This document shows, piece after piece, positions 1-8,124 of a stretch of DNA of 49,529 nucleotides (position 1 is its first letter; every line of letters begins with the position of its first letter). The notes beneath the pieces were generated by a model. The model worked only from the letters and a program-made list of their open reading frames with translations. It did no database searches and was not told where the DNA came from. Position numbers and translations under genes: made by a program. This stretch comes from a virus. The stretch is taken from positions 1-49,529 of IMG/VR virus record IMGVR_UViG_3300044638_004969. The stretch is one strand, 5' to 3'.

Positions 1-94
1 TACAGAAAAAGCAAAAAGTAAAGGATTATCCTTATCCTCTTATGTTAGAATGTTAATTGTAAAAGATTTACAAGATGAGCAAAAAAACATCTAA
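1..94 (+). CDS. RHH (Arc/CopG-like) protein, C-terminal part, cut by window edge
   Basis: The frame is open from the window edge (codons start at base 2) to TAA at 92-94 and gives a 30-residue tail with GLSLSSYVRML, the second helix of a ribbon-helix-helix fold. The full homologue is the 47-aa protein at 10329-10472, whose DNA is identical over 77 bases. The end overlaps the ATG of the next nuclease gene by 20 bases, the same arrangement as the three other RHH-nuclease pairs here. RHH proteins are small dimeric DNA binders, usually repressors; that role here is inferred. Confidence 0.75.
   Translation, partial: TEKAKSKGLSLSSYVRMLIVKDLQDEQKNI
2..78. repeat. 77-bp perfect inverted repeat, copy 1
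   Basis: Bases 2-78 are identical to the reverse complement of 10339-10415. The repeat covers the 3' half of an RHH gene and ends two bases after the ATG of the following nuclease gene. Beyond it the sequences diverge completely: a T5orf172-like gene follows here, a GIY-YIG gene follows the other copy. The left boundary of identity is at base 2, where base 1 (t) differs from the other copy (c). Confidence 0.95.
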
Positions 95-809
95 TGACGA
101 ATTTAAAAAACGACTCATGGAATCAAATAAATTTTACGATTCTGTTTTTATACTTAAAGAAGAGTATCAAGGTTTAAAACATAAAATCCTAATAGAAGAT
201 GAATTCGGATTATGTAGAATATTAAGTTCTGATTTACTTTATAGGAATTATAAACCAAGAATTGAATCTGCTTTAGATAAAACAAGTTATTTTATAAACA
301 AAGCTAATAAAATACATAATTATATTTATGATTATTCAAAATCTATTTATAGTACTTATAAATCTAAGTTAATAATAACTTGTAAAGAACATGGAGATTT
401 TTTACAAACTCCTGACAATCATTGGAACGGAAAAGGATGTCCTAAATGTGGAAATCTTAATAAATCTAGTTTTCAAAAAGAATTCCCTACAGGGTGGACT
501 CTAACTAATTGGAAAAATAAAGCCCTAATATCTAAAAAATTTGATAGTTTTAAAGTGTATATTATAAAAATATTTAACGAAAATGAAGTATTTTATAAGA
601 TAGGTAGAACATTTAATACCATTGATACGAGATTTACAATATCAAATAATCTACCATACTCATTCGAAATTATCAATATATTTGAAGGTACAGCGGAGGA
701 AGTTTTTAAATTAGAAAACGACTTAAAAAGAAAAAATAAAGATAAAAAATATATACCAAATTTAAAATTTGATGGTATGTATGAATGTTTCAATAATATA
801 ATTATATGA
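75..809 (+). CDS. DUF723-like zinc module + T5orf172/GIY-YIG-like nuclease (homing type)
   Basis: A 244-aa protein. Residues about 75-127 form a DUF723-like zinc module (HNYIYDYSKS ... TCKEHGDF ... GKGCPKCG). Residues about 160-240 contain YIIKIFNENEVFYKIGRT, the T5orf172/MUG113 variant of the GIY-YIG nuclease core, and end with a KFDGMYECF tail shared with the nuclease at 3001-3822. The ATG lies inside the upstream RHH gene, and the stop overlaps the next gene by 4 bases. It is probably a free-standing homing endonuclease; the target site is unknown. Confidence 0.7.
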   Translation: MSKKTSNDEFKKRLMESNKFYDSVFILKEEYQGLKHKILIEDEFGLCRILSSDLLYRNYKPRIESALDKTSYFINKANKIHNYIYDYSKSIYSTYKSKLIITCKEHGDFLQTPDNHWNGKGCPKCGNLNKSSFQKEFPTGWTLTNWKNKALISKKFDSFKVYIIKIFNENEVFYKIGRTFNTIDTRFTISNNLPYSFEIINIFEGTAEEVFKLENDLKRKNKDKKYIPNLKFDGMYECFNNIII

Positions 810-1207
810 CAGCAACGATGACTAAATTAGAACAATTACATGCTCGTATGGAAGAGCTTTTAGTAATTATTAAACAAAAAAATGAAGCTTTTATAGGCTC
901 TCCCGAAGATACAGGGTGGGATGCTTATGAAGAAAATACTAGACTAGAACAAAAAGAATATGATAAACTTTCTAGACAATACAGAGTTTTAGTAGATGCA
1001 AACTTATTTGAATGGGATGGTAAAGGAAAAATGATGTCTTTGGATGAGTTTGTGAAAAATGTTAATTCAGGAGGTTTTATAGATTATGATGGCTATGGAA
1101 ATTACTCTGATGGGGTACAAAAATCAGATGTCAGTATTTACCCTTCTGATGTTAAAGTAGGAAATTACAGAAAAGATTTTACTCATGTAATTTGGTACAA
1201 TAGATAA
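806..1207 (+). CDS. hypothetical protein, 133 aa
   Basis: No recognised family. The N-terminal 60 residues are charged and look like a helical hairpin; the C-terminal half is rich in Gly, Tyr and Asp. The ATG overlaps the nuclease stop (ATGA), implying translational coupling; an alternative start is the second ATG at 818. The -33 box of the next promoter (1191-1194) lies inside its last codons. Confidence 0.6.
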   Translation: MTATMTKLEQLHARMEELLVIIKQKNEAFIGSPEDTGWDAYEENTRLEQKEYDKLSRQYRVLVDANLFEWDGKGKMMSLDEFVKNVNSGGFIDYDGYGNYSDGVQKSDVSIYPSDVKVGNYRKDFTHVIWYNR

Positions 1208-1222
1208 TTTTTAATATATTTG
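1191..1222 (+). promoter_or_regulatory. Bacteroidota-type promoter (TTTG-N20-TATATTTG)
   Basis: TTTG at 1191-1194 and TATATTTG at 1215-1222 are separated by exactly 20 bases, and the ATG of the next gene is at 1227. The start codon is only 4 bases after the -7 box, so the transcript should be nearly leaderless. The -33 box lies inside the end of the upstream gene. There is no palindrome upstream of it, unlike the nuclease promoters. Confidence 0.7.
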
Positions 1223-1226
1223 TAAT

Positions 1227-1478
1227 ATGATTATAGAAAATTTAGATACGCCTGATTTAGTTCGTATAGCAAATAGATTTGCAATTGATAATTGGGAATT
1301 TTGGAGAGATGTCAAATGGAATGGCTATGACCTTGTAGGAGATAACTATATATTTCAACTTTCTTGGGAAGGTACAATTCGTATTTATATGAAAGAAACA
1401 GTAGTTGAAGTACCTTTACAGTATGACCAAGAAGATGAATTAAGAAAAGTATTAAACGAAGTATTGAGAAATGGATAA
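1227..1478 (+). CDS. hypothetical protein, 83 aa
   Basis: A small protein of mixed charge with several Trp residues (NWEFWRDVKWNG) and a predicted strand-rich centre; no family recognised. It is the first gene after a clear promoter (1191-1222) and starts an overlapping run of four genes (8-base overlap with the next). Confidence 0.6.
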   Translation: MIIENLDTPDLVRIANRFAIDNWEFWRDVKWNGYDLVGDNYIFQLSWEGTIRIYMKETVVEVPLQYDQEDELRKVLNEVLRNG

Positions 1479-1698
1479 AAAAGAAGACCAACATATTCTT
1501 GGAAAAATATTTAAAGAATTTTTAAAAGAAAAGAAAATTGATGACCAAGGCGGAGAAATTGTGGTGGTTAATGATTCAAAATATAGCTTCTTAGGAATGT
1601 TATTCCCTAGTGAAATAGCTTTGGAATTATTTGATAAAACCGCATGGTGGGAATTTGATGATTATTTAAAAACTGAAAAAGATATAGAAATTGGATGA
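1471..1698 (+). CDS. hypothetical protein, 75 aa
   Basis: A Lys-rich N-terminus (residues 1-25) followed by a short globular part; no recognised family. It overlaps the gene before it by 8 bases and the gene after it by 4 bases (ATGA), which supports a real, translationally coupled gene. Confidence 0.55.
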   Translation: MDKKEDQHILGKIFKEFLKEKKIDDQGGEIVVVNDSKYSFLGMLFPSEIALELFDKTAWWEFDDYLKTEKDIEIG

Positions 1699-1907
1699 TG
1701 GCACAACATAGTTACAAAGAATTTAACAAGATAATGAGTTTTATAGAGAAGCATAGAGACTTCACTATTCATAGGCTCAGTAAGAAGAAAAGTACAGTAA
1801 AAATTACTTACATACCTGAAAATGTCACTATGACAACTCATGCAGGAGACAAAGCATATCACCCTATTCGTAGGTTTTTAAAAAGATTTAATATCATAAT
1901 ATCATGA
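1695..1907 (+). CDS. hypothetical basic protein, 70 aa
   Basis: A basic protein (many Lys, Arg and His) of unknown function. It overlaps both neighbours by 4 bases (ATGA). The net positive charge would suit nucleic-acid binding, but no motif confirms that. Confidence 0.55.
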   Translation: MMAQHSYKEFNKIMSFIEKHRDFTIHRLSKKKSTVKITYIPENVTMTTHAGDKAYHPIRRFLKRFNIIIS

Positions 1908-2920
1908 TGAACGAGAAAATAACAAAATTAATTGAATTAGCTAAAACAGATGGATTTGTTTCAGCTAAAAATGACCCATATAAAGAAGAAAAGTTATATT
2001 TTTGGTTAAAAGAACTACAAGAATATCTAAATGACAAACACAAATTAGACATTGACACTACTTATAATTCTACAACTGGAAAGTATCAAGGTATTGTTTT
2101 CACAAAATCAGAGTCTTTAATAGGAGATTTATATGACCCGCATACTTCTTTTGATGACAGAGAAGATGCATTACTTCATATAATGATTGCAACATTAGAA
2201 TATTTGTATAGTCCTGAAAGATGTGCTAGATGTGATTCTCATCATACTCATATATTGAGATATGGAGATAATAATATAGCTCATCATTGTCAAGATTGTG
2301 GCGCAGTGACCATAGATAATGAAATGATTGGAGAAATGGTTATTGAAGGTACACCTAGACCTCAAGAAGTAAAAGTACAGAGAAATACCTCTTCATCTAA
2401 TTCAATATATTTTGATATAGAAACAAATGGAGCAACAGGAGATTATATTGTAGGTTTTGATACTTATCAATCTGATTCACAACCTGTTGAACCTACCAAT
2501 GCACGTATGGCTGAAATGCCTGTAAATGATTTAGGTACAAATCTAAGATGGCAAACTTCTGAGGATTTCTTTTCTGAACAAATGGCTGAATTAAATAGAG
2601 TTACACCGTTTGATGAGGCAGAAGATAGACTTCTTGAACCTGATGAAGTTTATCCAAGAGAATCAGTAAGACTTAGAGATTATCAAGAACTTAATCTAAA
2701 TACCGAAGGTAGAGCTACAATAAGAACTCATAGAATGCCTGATTCCTTACGTCAAGAATTAGATACAGATAGACTTAATCAATCTATTAGAGATGCTCAA
2801 GCTGAATTAGTTAGATTAAGACCTCATCAATCTGATATAATGGATGCTATGATAGAATTAAGTAGAGAAACAGGATTAGTTCCTATAAATTCAAGAATAG
2901 AATCTGATAATGTATTTTAA
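1904..2920 (+). CDS. hypothetical protein with a zinc-ribbon, 338 aa
   Basis: Residues about 105-135 form a four-cysteine zinc ribbon (CARCDSHH ... HHCQDCGAV). The C-terminal half (about 190-330) is acidic with Arg-rich helical segments and may be partly disordered. No enzymatic motif is visible. It is the last gene of the short operon starting at 1227; the next promoter begins 24 bases after its stop. The function is unknown; a nucleic-acid or protein-binding role would fit the ribbon. Confidence 0.6.
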   Translation: MMNEKITKLIELAKTDGFVSAKNDPYKEEKLYFWLKELQEYLNDKHKLDIDTTYNSTTGKYQGIVFTKSESLIGDLYDPHTSFDDREDALLHIMIATLEYLYSPERCARCDSHHTHILRYGDNNIAHHCQDCGAVTIDNEMIGEMVIEGTPRPQEVKVQRNTSSSNSIYFDIETNGATGDYIVGFDTYQSDSQPVEPTNARMAEMPVNDLGTNLRWQTSEDFFSEQMAELNRVTPFDEAEDRLLEPDEVYPRESVRLRDYQELNLNTEGRATIRTHRMPDSLRQELDTDRLNQSIRDAQAELVRLRPHQSDIMDAMIELSRETGLVPINSRIESDNVF

Positions 2921-2943
2921 TATATAAATTAGATTCAAAAAGA

Positions 2944-2996
2944 TTAATTTAAAAATTAATACTTTTGTATTATATAATTTTATTTTTCTATATTTG
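2944..2996 (+). promoter_or_regulatory. palindromic nuclease-class promoter
   Basis: The palindrome TTAATTT-AAA-AATTAA (from 2944) is directly followed by the -33 box CTTTTG (2962-2967) and, 21 bases later, by the -7 box TATATTTG (2989-2996). The ATG of the T5orf172-like nuclease is at 3001. This is one of ten copies of the same composite element in the window. Confidence 0.75.
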
Positions 2997-3000
2997 TATT

Positions 3001-3822
3001 ATGGAAATTAAGTTATTAAAAAATTTAGGAATAGTCAAAAATCATAATAATAGACAATATGCTTATTATCAAACAGAATATGGCATTGTCAAGTGTGATT
3101 TAATGTATTTAAAAAAAGGACACAAAGTAACAATAACTAGTGCCATCAATAAAAAAAGTTTTCTGGAAAACTATGTTAGAAAGAAATATCAATCTAATAT
3201 AAGAATTTTAGAAAACTTTAAAGATGGTAATAGTAAGATTTTAATAAAAATAAATGGTTTTAAATATTATGTGTTCGTGGGTAATTTAAAGAAAAAATTT
3301 CCTAATATTTTATCATGTATTGATAAAGAATCTCAAACAATATATACTTTAAATAAAATCCATAATAATTATTATGATTATCCTAATTTTAAATATACAA
3401 ATAGTTCAAATAAAATAAAAGTACATTGTCCTATACATGGACTATTTGAGCAAAGTTTACAATCGCATTTAAAAGGTTCAGGTTGTTCTATATGTGCTCA
3501 TCAAAAATCTGCTTTAAAAAGAATAACATATACAAAAGGAATTAATAATGCTATTGTGTATTGTATAAAAATGACAGATATTGATGGGACTATATTTTAC
3601 AAGATAGGATTTACAAGACATTCTGTAAAATTTAGATTTATAAATACATATCAAAAAATGCCATACGATTATGAAATTATATATGAAAAGGTATTACCTT
3701 ATAAAGAAGCTTTATTAGAAGAAAATAAATTACATAAAAAATTATCACAACAACATTATGTACCAAAAATCAAATTTGATGGTTCAGCTACAGAATGTTT
3801 TTTAAATTATACTTATGAATAA
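3001..3822 (+). CDS. DUF723-like zinc module + T5orf172/GIY-YIG-like nuclease (homing type)
   Basis: 273 aa. The start was set at ATG 3001 because an upstream in-frame TTG (2965) lies inside the promoter. The protein has an N-terminal region of unknown fold, a zinc module around residues 115-165 (NNYYDYPNF ... CPIHGLFEQ ... GSGCSICA), then the nuclease core with IFYKIGFTR, and the same KFDG-x2-ECF tail as the gene at 75-809. It overlaps the DNA ligase start by 8 bases, so it sits between the promoter and a replication gene. A homing function is inferred from family and context. Confidence 0.7.
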   Translation: MEIKLLKNLGIVKNHNNRQYAYYQTEYGIVKCDLMYLKKGHKVTITSAINKKSFLENYVRKKYQSNIRILENFKDGNSKILIKINGFKYYVFVGNLKKKFPNILSCIDKESQTIYTLNKIHNNYYDYPNFKYTNSSNKIKVHCPIHGLFEQSLQSHLKGSGCSICAHQKSALKRITYTKGINNAIVYCIKMTDIDGTIFYKIGFTRHSVKFRFINTYQKMPYDYEIIYEKVLPYKEALLEENKLHKKLSQQHYVPKIKFDGSATECFLNYTYE

Positions 3823-4870
3823 AACAATATTCAAAAAAGACTCTAAAGAAAAATTTAGATTCTTAACAATTTCAACAGAAGGAAATAAAATTATACAGGT
3901 AAGTGGGCTAGTTGATAGCCCCAATCCTGTAACTAACATTAGTGAATGTCGTGGGAAAAATACAGGGAAAGCAAATGAAACTACAGCAGAACAACAAGCC
4001 GTGGCAGAAGCAACAGCAAAAATCAAAAAGAAACTTGAAGAAGGTTATTATGAATCTATCGAGGAAGCAGAAGGAGGAAATTTGGTTCTTCCAATGCTTG
4101 CAAAAGATTTTGTAAAAGAAGAGAAAAAAGTAGTTTATCCTGCATTAGCTCAACCTAAATTAGATGGTATGAGATGTTTAAAAACTCAAGAAGTTTTACG
4201 TTCAAGAAAAAATAAAGTCATTGATACAATGGCTCATATTGCTTCTGAACTTAATGAATGGTCTGATACTTTTGACGGTGAATTATATGCTCATGGTGAT
4301 AATTTTCAACGTAACATGGAGCTTATCAAAAAATATCGTCCTGGAGAATCTGAAACAGTTAAATATCATGTTTATGATATGGTATTACCTAATCTAGGAT
4401 TTATGGATAGATATATTATTTTGAAAACATTAATTGAAACTTGTCAGCCTCAGCACATTGAATTAGTTCCCACTGTTATTGTAAATAATAAAGAAGAGCT
4501 TTTAGCTGTACATAAAGAAAATCTTGAATTAGGTTATGAAGGTACAATGGTTCGTTGGGGAAATGAAGGTTATCAAGTTAATAAACGTTCTTCAAGTCTA
4601 TTGAAATTTAAAGATTTTGAAGACATAGCATGTACAATTGTAGATGTAGAAGCTAGTGAAAAAAGACCTGACCAAGGTATCTTTATCTGTGCGCTAGAAG
4701 ATGGTAGAACATTTGGTTGTGGGATGAGATTCTCCCATGAACAAAGAGCTGAGTTTTTGAGTAATAAACAAGATTATATTGGTCAGACAGCAGAAGTGAG
4801 ATTCTTTGAGTATTCTACCGAAGGTATTCCTCGCTTCCCCGTGGCAGTGGGTATTAGACTAGATAAATAA
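3815..4870 (+). CDS. ATP-dependent DNA ligase with WGR-like N-terminus
   Basis: 351 aa. The adenylation motifs are visible: motif I PKLDGMR (Lys115 the likely AMP-lysine), motif III FDGELYAHG (about 153-161), motif IV YEGTMVRW (241-248) and motif V LLKFKDF (262-268), followed by an OB-fold-like end (about 269-351). Residues about 10-80 resemble a WGR domain, a nucleic-acid-binding module seen in some phage ligases and PARPs. It seals nicks during replication and repair. Its start overlaps the nuclease at 3001-3822 by 8 bases and no promoter of its own is apparent, so it probably depends on the nuclease promoter. Confidence 0.85.
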   Translation: MNKTIFKKDSKEKFRFLTISTEGNKIIQVSGLVDSPNPVTNISECRGKNTGKANETTAEQQAVAEATAKIKKKLEEGYYESIEEAEGGNLVLPMLAKDFVKEEKKVVYPALAQPKLDGMRCLKTQEVLRSRKNKVIDTMAHIASELNEWSDTFDGELYAHGDNFQRNMELIKKYRPGESETVKYHVYDMVLPNLGFMDRYIILKTLIETCQPQHIELVPTVIVNNKEELLAVHKENLELGYEGTMVRWGNEGYQVNKRSSSLLKFKDFEDIACTIVDVEASEKRPDQGIFICALEDGRTFGCGMRFSHEQRAEFLSNKQDYIGQTAEVRFFEYSTEGIPRFPVAVGIRLDK

Positions 4871-4919
4871 ATTTCAAAATTAATCCTTTTGGAATTGTTA
4901 TATATTTGTTATACATTTG
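4868..4919 (+). promoter_or_regulatory. palindromic nuclease-class promoter
   Basis: The near-palindrome (TAAATTT-CAA-AATTAA, one mismatch to the consensus left arm) overlaps the ligase stop codon. -33 CTTTTG is at 4886-4891 and -7 TACATTTG at 4912-4919, with exactly 20 bases between. The ATG of the RHH gene is at 4924. Confidence 0.7.
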
Positions 4920-4923
4920 TACT

Positions 4924-5055
4924 ATGAAAAATAAAGATAAAATCATAGCAGTAAGAGTCACAGAAGAAGACTTATATTTAATTAAACTTAAAGCTAAAAA
5001 ATTAGGTTTGAGTATCTCATCATATTTACGAATGTTAGCTTTGAAGGAATCATGA
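4924..5055 (+). CDS. RHH (Arc/CopG-like) protein, 43 aa
   Basis: The translation has a beta strand (IIAVRV), a first helix (EEDLYLIKLKAKKLG) and the second-helix signature LSISSYLRMLAL, typical of ribbon-helix-helix dimeric DNA binders. It starts 5 bases after the -7 box, and its TGA overlaps the ATG of the HNH gene (ATGA). It is homologous to the RHH genes at 1-94, 10329-10472 and 24250-24387. It may repress the palindromic promoter in front of it or guide the nuclease; both are inference. Confidence 0.75.
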   Translation: MKNKDKIIAVRVTEEDLYLIKLKAKKLGLSISSYLRMLALKES

Positions 5056-5618
5056 AGAGAATAATTATGGAAGGGAAAGTATTTCCTCAAGGTACAGAAG
5101 TTTTAGAATTTATCGAAAACAAAAATGACCAAAGTTATTATTTATGTAAATGTACTAAATGTGGAAATGAATTTAAACAGGATGGATATTCTACAAGAAT
5201 AGGTAGACAAGGTTGTAAAAATTGTAGAAAAAATTCAAACTCAAATATTGAAATCTTAGATGAACCTTACATTATAGGTTCTTTAACAAGAGAATGGTGG
5301 GCTAGGAGAATAATTCAAGTTTTAAAGAAAAGGAGAAAAACAAATCCTGACTTTGAATATGATTTAACTATGGAATATGCTTGGGATTTATTCTTGAAAC
5401 AAGAGGGTAAATGTGTATTTACAGATTTAAATTTAACTTTTCCTGAAAAGAAATCTTTAGGTGGTACAGCCTCATTAGATAGAATAGATTCAAATAAAGG
5501 ATATATAAAAGAAAATGTTCAATGGGTTCATACTACAATAAATAATATGAAAAATAATATGAGTGATAAAGAATTTATTGAATTTTGTGAACTTGTAACA
5601 ATAAATCAAAAAAATTAA
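5052..5618 (+). CDS. HNH-type homing nuclease
   Basis: 188 aa. The N-terminus has a four-Cys zinc site (CKCTKCGNEF ... GCKNCRKN, about residues 33-62). The C-terminal half carries EGKCVFTDLNL ... ASLDRIDSN-KGYIKENVQWV, the pattern of HNH endonucleases with a degenerate histidine (residues about 115-165). It is coupled to the RHH gene by a 4-base overlap and ends 1 base before the next gene. A free-standing homing nuclease is the best explanation; the target is unknown. Confidence 0.7.
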   Translation: MKRIIMEGKVFPQGTEVLEFIENKNDQSYYLCKCTKCGNEFKQDGYSTRIGRQGCKNCRKNSNSNIEILDEPYIIGSLTREWWARRIIQVLKKRRKTNPDFEYDLTMEYAWDLFLKQEGKCVFTDLNLTFPEKKSLGGTASLDRIDSNKGYIKENVQWVHTTINNMKNNMSDKEFIEFCELVTINQKN

Positions 5619-5619
5619 T

Positions 5620-5925
5620 ATGATATACTTAATAATGATAGCAATAGCTGCAATAGTATCAGGATTTGCTTATTTAATGGCAACTCTTTTACATGAACCT
5701 AAAATAGAACATGCATCATATAATTCTAAAGAAGATATTATGACTGTAACTTACTCTAATAAAAAAGAAGTGCAATATATAAAAGCATATGGAGATTGGA
5801 ACAATTTTCCCATGATGACTTTTGTAGGAAGAACAAAAGACAACGAATTAGATAATATTTATTATTATATTCAAAAATGGGGAAATGATTATCCCACAGC
5901 ACATTTAAAACAATTAGAAAAATGA
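5620..5925 (+). CDS. hypothetical membrane-anchored protein, 101 aa
   Basis: Residues 2-21 form an N-terminal membrane segment (MIYLIMIAIAAIVSGFAYL), followed by a soluble domain of about 75 residues (VTYSNKKEVQYIKAYG). The family is not recognised; the short domain faintly recalls KTSC-type folds, with little confidence. It overlaps the next small gene by 4 bases. Confidence 0.55.
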   Translation: MIYLIMIAIAAIVSGFAYLMATLLHEPKIEHASYNSKEDIMTVTYSNKKEVQYIKAYGDWNNFPMMTFVGRTKDNELDNIYYYIQKWGNDYPTAHLKQLEK

Positions 5926-6053
5926 TAGCATTATATTGGATATTAGGAATATCAGGAGGAATAGGATTTATTATATTCCTGTGTAAGATTGGTCTAGGAG
6001 ATTTAATCCTAGATATTATTGAAGGAATTTTTGAAATATTTACAGATTTATGA
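5922..6053 (+). CDS. small hydrophobic protein, 43 aa
   Basis: The frame opens with ATG at 5922 inside the previous stop (ATGA) and ends with TGA at 6051-6053, overlapping the next ATG (6050). Residues 2-35 are largely hydrophobic (ALYWILGISGGIGFIIFL), indicating one or two membrane helices. Overlaps on both sides support a real gene in the coupled operon. The function is unknown. Confidence 0.55.
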   Translation: MIALYWILGISGGIGFIIFLCKIGLGDLILDIIEGIFEIFTDL

Positions 6054-6436
6054 TAAACTATAAAATTTATAATGATGAACATACAACTCTAGAATTATGT
6101 GGACAAATTACATATGAAGGGGAATGGAGTGTTTTAGGAGTTGGTAGAAGCTGTTTGACAGATGAAATAGAAAATATTTTAGAGTTATCTACTAACAACA
6201 GAGTAAGAGTTAAATACTATATTTCTAATAAACCTATCAATCCATATACTATTGAAGAAGATTTTCTGAAAACTTTTTATGGTATTATGGAAATAGATAC
6301 AGATTATTTAGTAGGAACTGAATGGACAGGAATATATGGAAAAGAAGATTTATTTTCTGTAGATGGTCATAATATTATTGAAGAATTAAATAATCATATC
6401 AGTGAATATTGTTATATTAAAATAGAAAAAGTATAA
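6050..6436 (+). CDS. hypothetical protein, 128 aa
   Basis: An acidic soluble protein with no recognised family; many alternating hydrophobic and charged residues suggest a mostly beta fold. It is coupled by a 4-base overlap to the small membrane gene and ends 1 base before the next gene. Confidence 0.55.
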   Translation: MINYKIYNDEHTTLELCGQITYEGEWSVLGVGRSCLTDEIENILELSTNNRVRVKYYISNKPINPYTIEEDFLKTFYGIMEIDTDYLVGTEWTGIYGKEDLFSVDGHNIIEELNNHISEYCYIKIEKV

Positions 6437-6437
6437 T

Positions 6438-6800
6438 ATGAACACAAAAGATTTAATGTTAGGTAATTACTTGATATATAAATTAAAATTATATAGACTT
6501 GTAGCACTTAATTCAACAAGTGTAGTTTTACAAAGTGTTGAAAACACAGAAGAAGTGGCTGTACTTCCTTCCGAAATTGAACCTGTACCTTTAGATGATA
6601 AATGGTTGGAAAGATTACCAATGGTTAAAAGACCTGATAGAACAGATTCTTATGGTGGTTGGCTAGTAAGAGTTCATCCTTTCCATTGGATTAGAATTAA
6701 AGATGGTGGATGGGATTCAGGTGTAGGAAAAATAGATTTAACTTATGTACATCAACTACAGAATTTATATAAAATATTAACAAACTCAGAATTATATTAA
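6438..6800 (+). CDS. hypothetical protein, 120 aa
   Basis: The N-terminal 55 residues look like a small beta barrel (LMLGNYLIYKLKLYRLVAL). The central segment has many Trp residues (WLERLP ... YGGWLVRVHPFHWIRIKDGG). This layout resembles small Bacteroidota phage proteins of unknown role. It is in the same operon, 1 base from each neighbour. Confidence 0.55.
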   Translation: MNTKDLMLGNYLIYKLKLYRLVALNSTSVVLQSVENTEEVAVLPSEIEPVPLDDKWLERLPMVKRPDRTDSYGGWLVRVHPFHWIRIKDGGWDSGVGKIDLTYVHQLQNLYKILTNSELY

Positions 6801-6801
6801 T

Positions 6802-7350
6802 ATGTTAGAAAAATATGAAAAAGTTTTAAAAGAAGATTTATTTCTTAAAACTTTAAAAGAAGAAAATTTAGGAAGTTTAATATTAACAGGAGGAGCTGTG
6901 ATAGATATTTTATCAGGCGTTATTCCTAAAGATTATGACTTCGTGCATACCAATATTATAGAGAATAAAATAAAAGCAAATGACAAATTTAAATTGTTAT
7001 ATACCTCTAGCACCGCCGCAACATACGAATATCTAGGTAAGGATATTCAGCTATTGTATAAAAATCCATTAGATTTTCCTTACACAATAGAACAAAGTAA
7101 ATTTAATATTGATACAGGTAAATTAGAATATTTTGCTACTGATTCATTTGAACAAAAGCTTTTAGTACCTAATAAAGAAGTTTATAAATCCAAATCTATA
7201 GCAAAAAATGTTATCCGTAGATTATTACATTGGCAAGGAAAAGGATATACTATACATCCTGTTACCTTTGCTTCTGTGCTTAAAACAGCTTTTAAAAAAT
7301 GTAAATGCTCATCCCATAATTTAGATGAAGATGAGGACGAAGAAAGTTAA
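6802..7350 (+). CDS. nucleotidyltransferase-fold protein, 182 aa
   Basis: Residues 28-48 show ILTGGAVIDILSG followed by KDYDFVH: the GG helix plus D-x-D (Asp44, Asp46) signature of the polymerase-beta-type nucleotidyltransferase fold used by CCA-adding enzymes and related phage proteins. The C-terminus is acidic. The substrate (nucleic acid or small molecule) cannot be told. It is the last gene of the + strand operon, followed by a strong terminator. Confidence 0.6.
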   Translation: MLEKYEKVLKEDLFLKTLKEENLGSLILTGGAVIDILSGVIPKDYDFVHTNIIENKIKANDKFKLLYTSSTAATYEYLGKDIQLLYKNPLDFPYTIEQSKFNIDTGKLEYFATDSFEQKLLVPNKEVYKSKSIAKNVIRRLLHWQGKGYTIHPVTFASVLKTAFKKCKCSSHNLDEDEDEES

Positions 7351-7360
7351 ATAAAAAGAA

Positions 7361-7400
7361 ATCCCCTGAATGGCTTAATTGTCGTTCAGGGGATTTTTTG
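7361..7400. terminator. bidirectional hairpin terminator
   Basis: A perfect 10-bp stem (ATCCCCTGAA at 7361-7370 with TTCAGGGGAT at 7385-7394) is followed by a T run on the + strand and, on the - strand, by TTTCTTTTTAT. It lies between the convergent gene blocks that end at 7350 (+) and 7420 (-), so it can terminate both. Confidence 0.9.
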
Positions 7401-7419
7401 CGTTTATTCACTTTGAATT

Positions 7420-8124
7420 TCAAAGTACTTTGCTTTTCAAGTATTTTAAAATAATTTCTTTCATCCTTTCTTTATCTTTTATCCAAAGCTCTTCTCTTAC
7501 ATGGAAGAGCCCAATACCTTTTTCTCTACATAAATTTGATTTCATTCCGTGATAACCTTTTCTAAAATGTTTATCTGAATAATGCCAAAAAAGCCCATTA
7601 AATTCAATAGCTACATTTAAAGCAGGAATAAAAATATCCAATTCATAAGGAGCTATTATATCTCGTTTATTTACTTCAATAGAATATCCTGATGCTATAA
7701 TAAATTTTTGAAGTTCTATTTCGGGTTTAGAAATAGAAGATTTACATTTTGCACATCCATTCCCCTTTAAATGATTCAATGCCAACTGTTTGAAATCTCC
7801 ATGTAAAGGACAAGTAATTGTAATTTTTGTATGAGCATTTTTATAATTAGATTTATGATATTGATAATCGTTTTTATGTATCAATTTTGATTTGGAAATA
7901 AATTCTGATGTAGTAAGTCGTTTTTTATAATTTGGACTACATTTGGGGCATCCTGAGCCTTTTATATGGTGATTTACACTTTGTTCAAAATCTCCATGCT
8001 TTTTACAAATGATAATTACTTTAGTTTTTGAATCTACATATACAGTTTCAGAATAGTCATATTTACTTCCATGTGTATTTCTAAATCGTTCTACAATTTC
8101 TTTTGTTGATAATATACTACCCAT
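7420..8124 (-). CDS. DUF723-like zinc modules x2 + Vsr/EDxHD-like nuclease
   Basis: 234 aa. There are two zinc modules of the pattern HG-x-KYDYS ... C-x3-HGDF-x-Q ... H-x2-G-x-GC-x2-C at residues about 18-63 and 83-128. The nuclease core follows: YELDIFIPALNVAIEFNG then WH (Asp163, Glu174, His181) and LFHVREELW (His208), as in the Vsr-like EDxHD homing endonucleases (I-Bth0305I type). The start overlaps the upstream gene's stop by 8 bases; it is the last gene before the 7361 terminator. Confidence 0.7.
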   Translation of the reverse strand: MGSILSTKEIVERFRNTHGSKYDYSETVYVDSKTKVIIICKKHGDFEQSVNHHIKGSGCPKCSPNYKKRLTTSEFISKSKLIHKNDYQYHKSNYKNAHTKITITCPLHGDFKQLALNHLKGNGCAKCKSSISKPEIELQKFIIASGYSIEVNKRDIIAPYELDIFIPALNVAIEFNGLFWHYSDKHFRKGYHGMKSNLCREKGIGLFHVREELWIKDKERMKEIILKYLKSKVL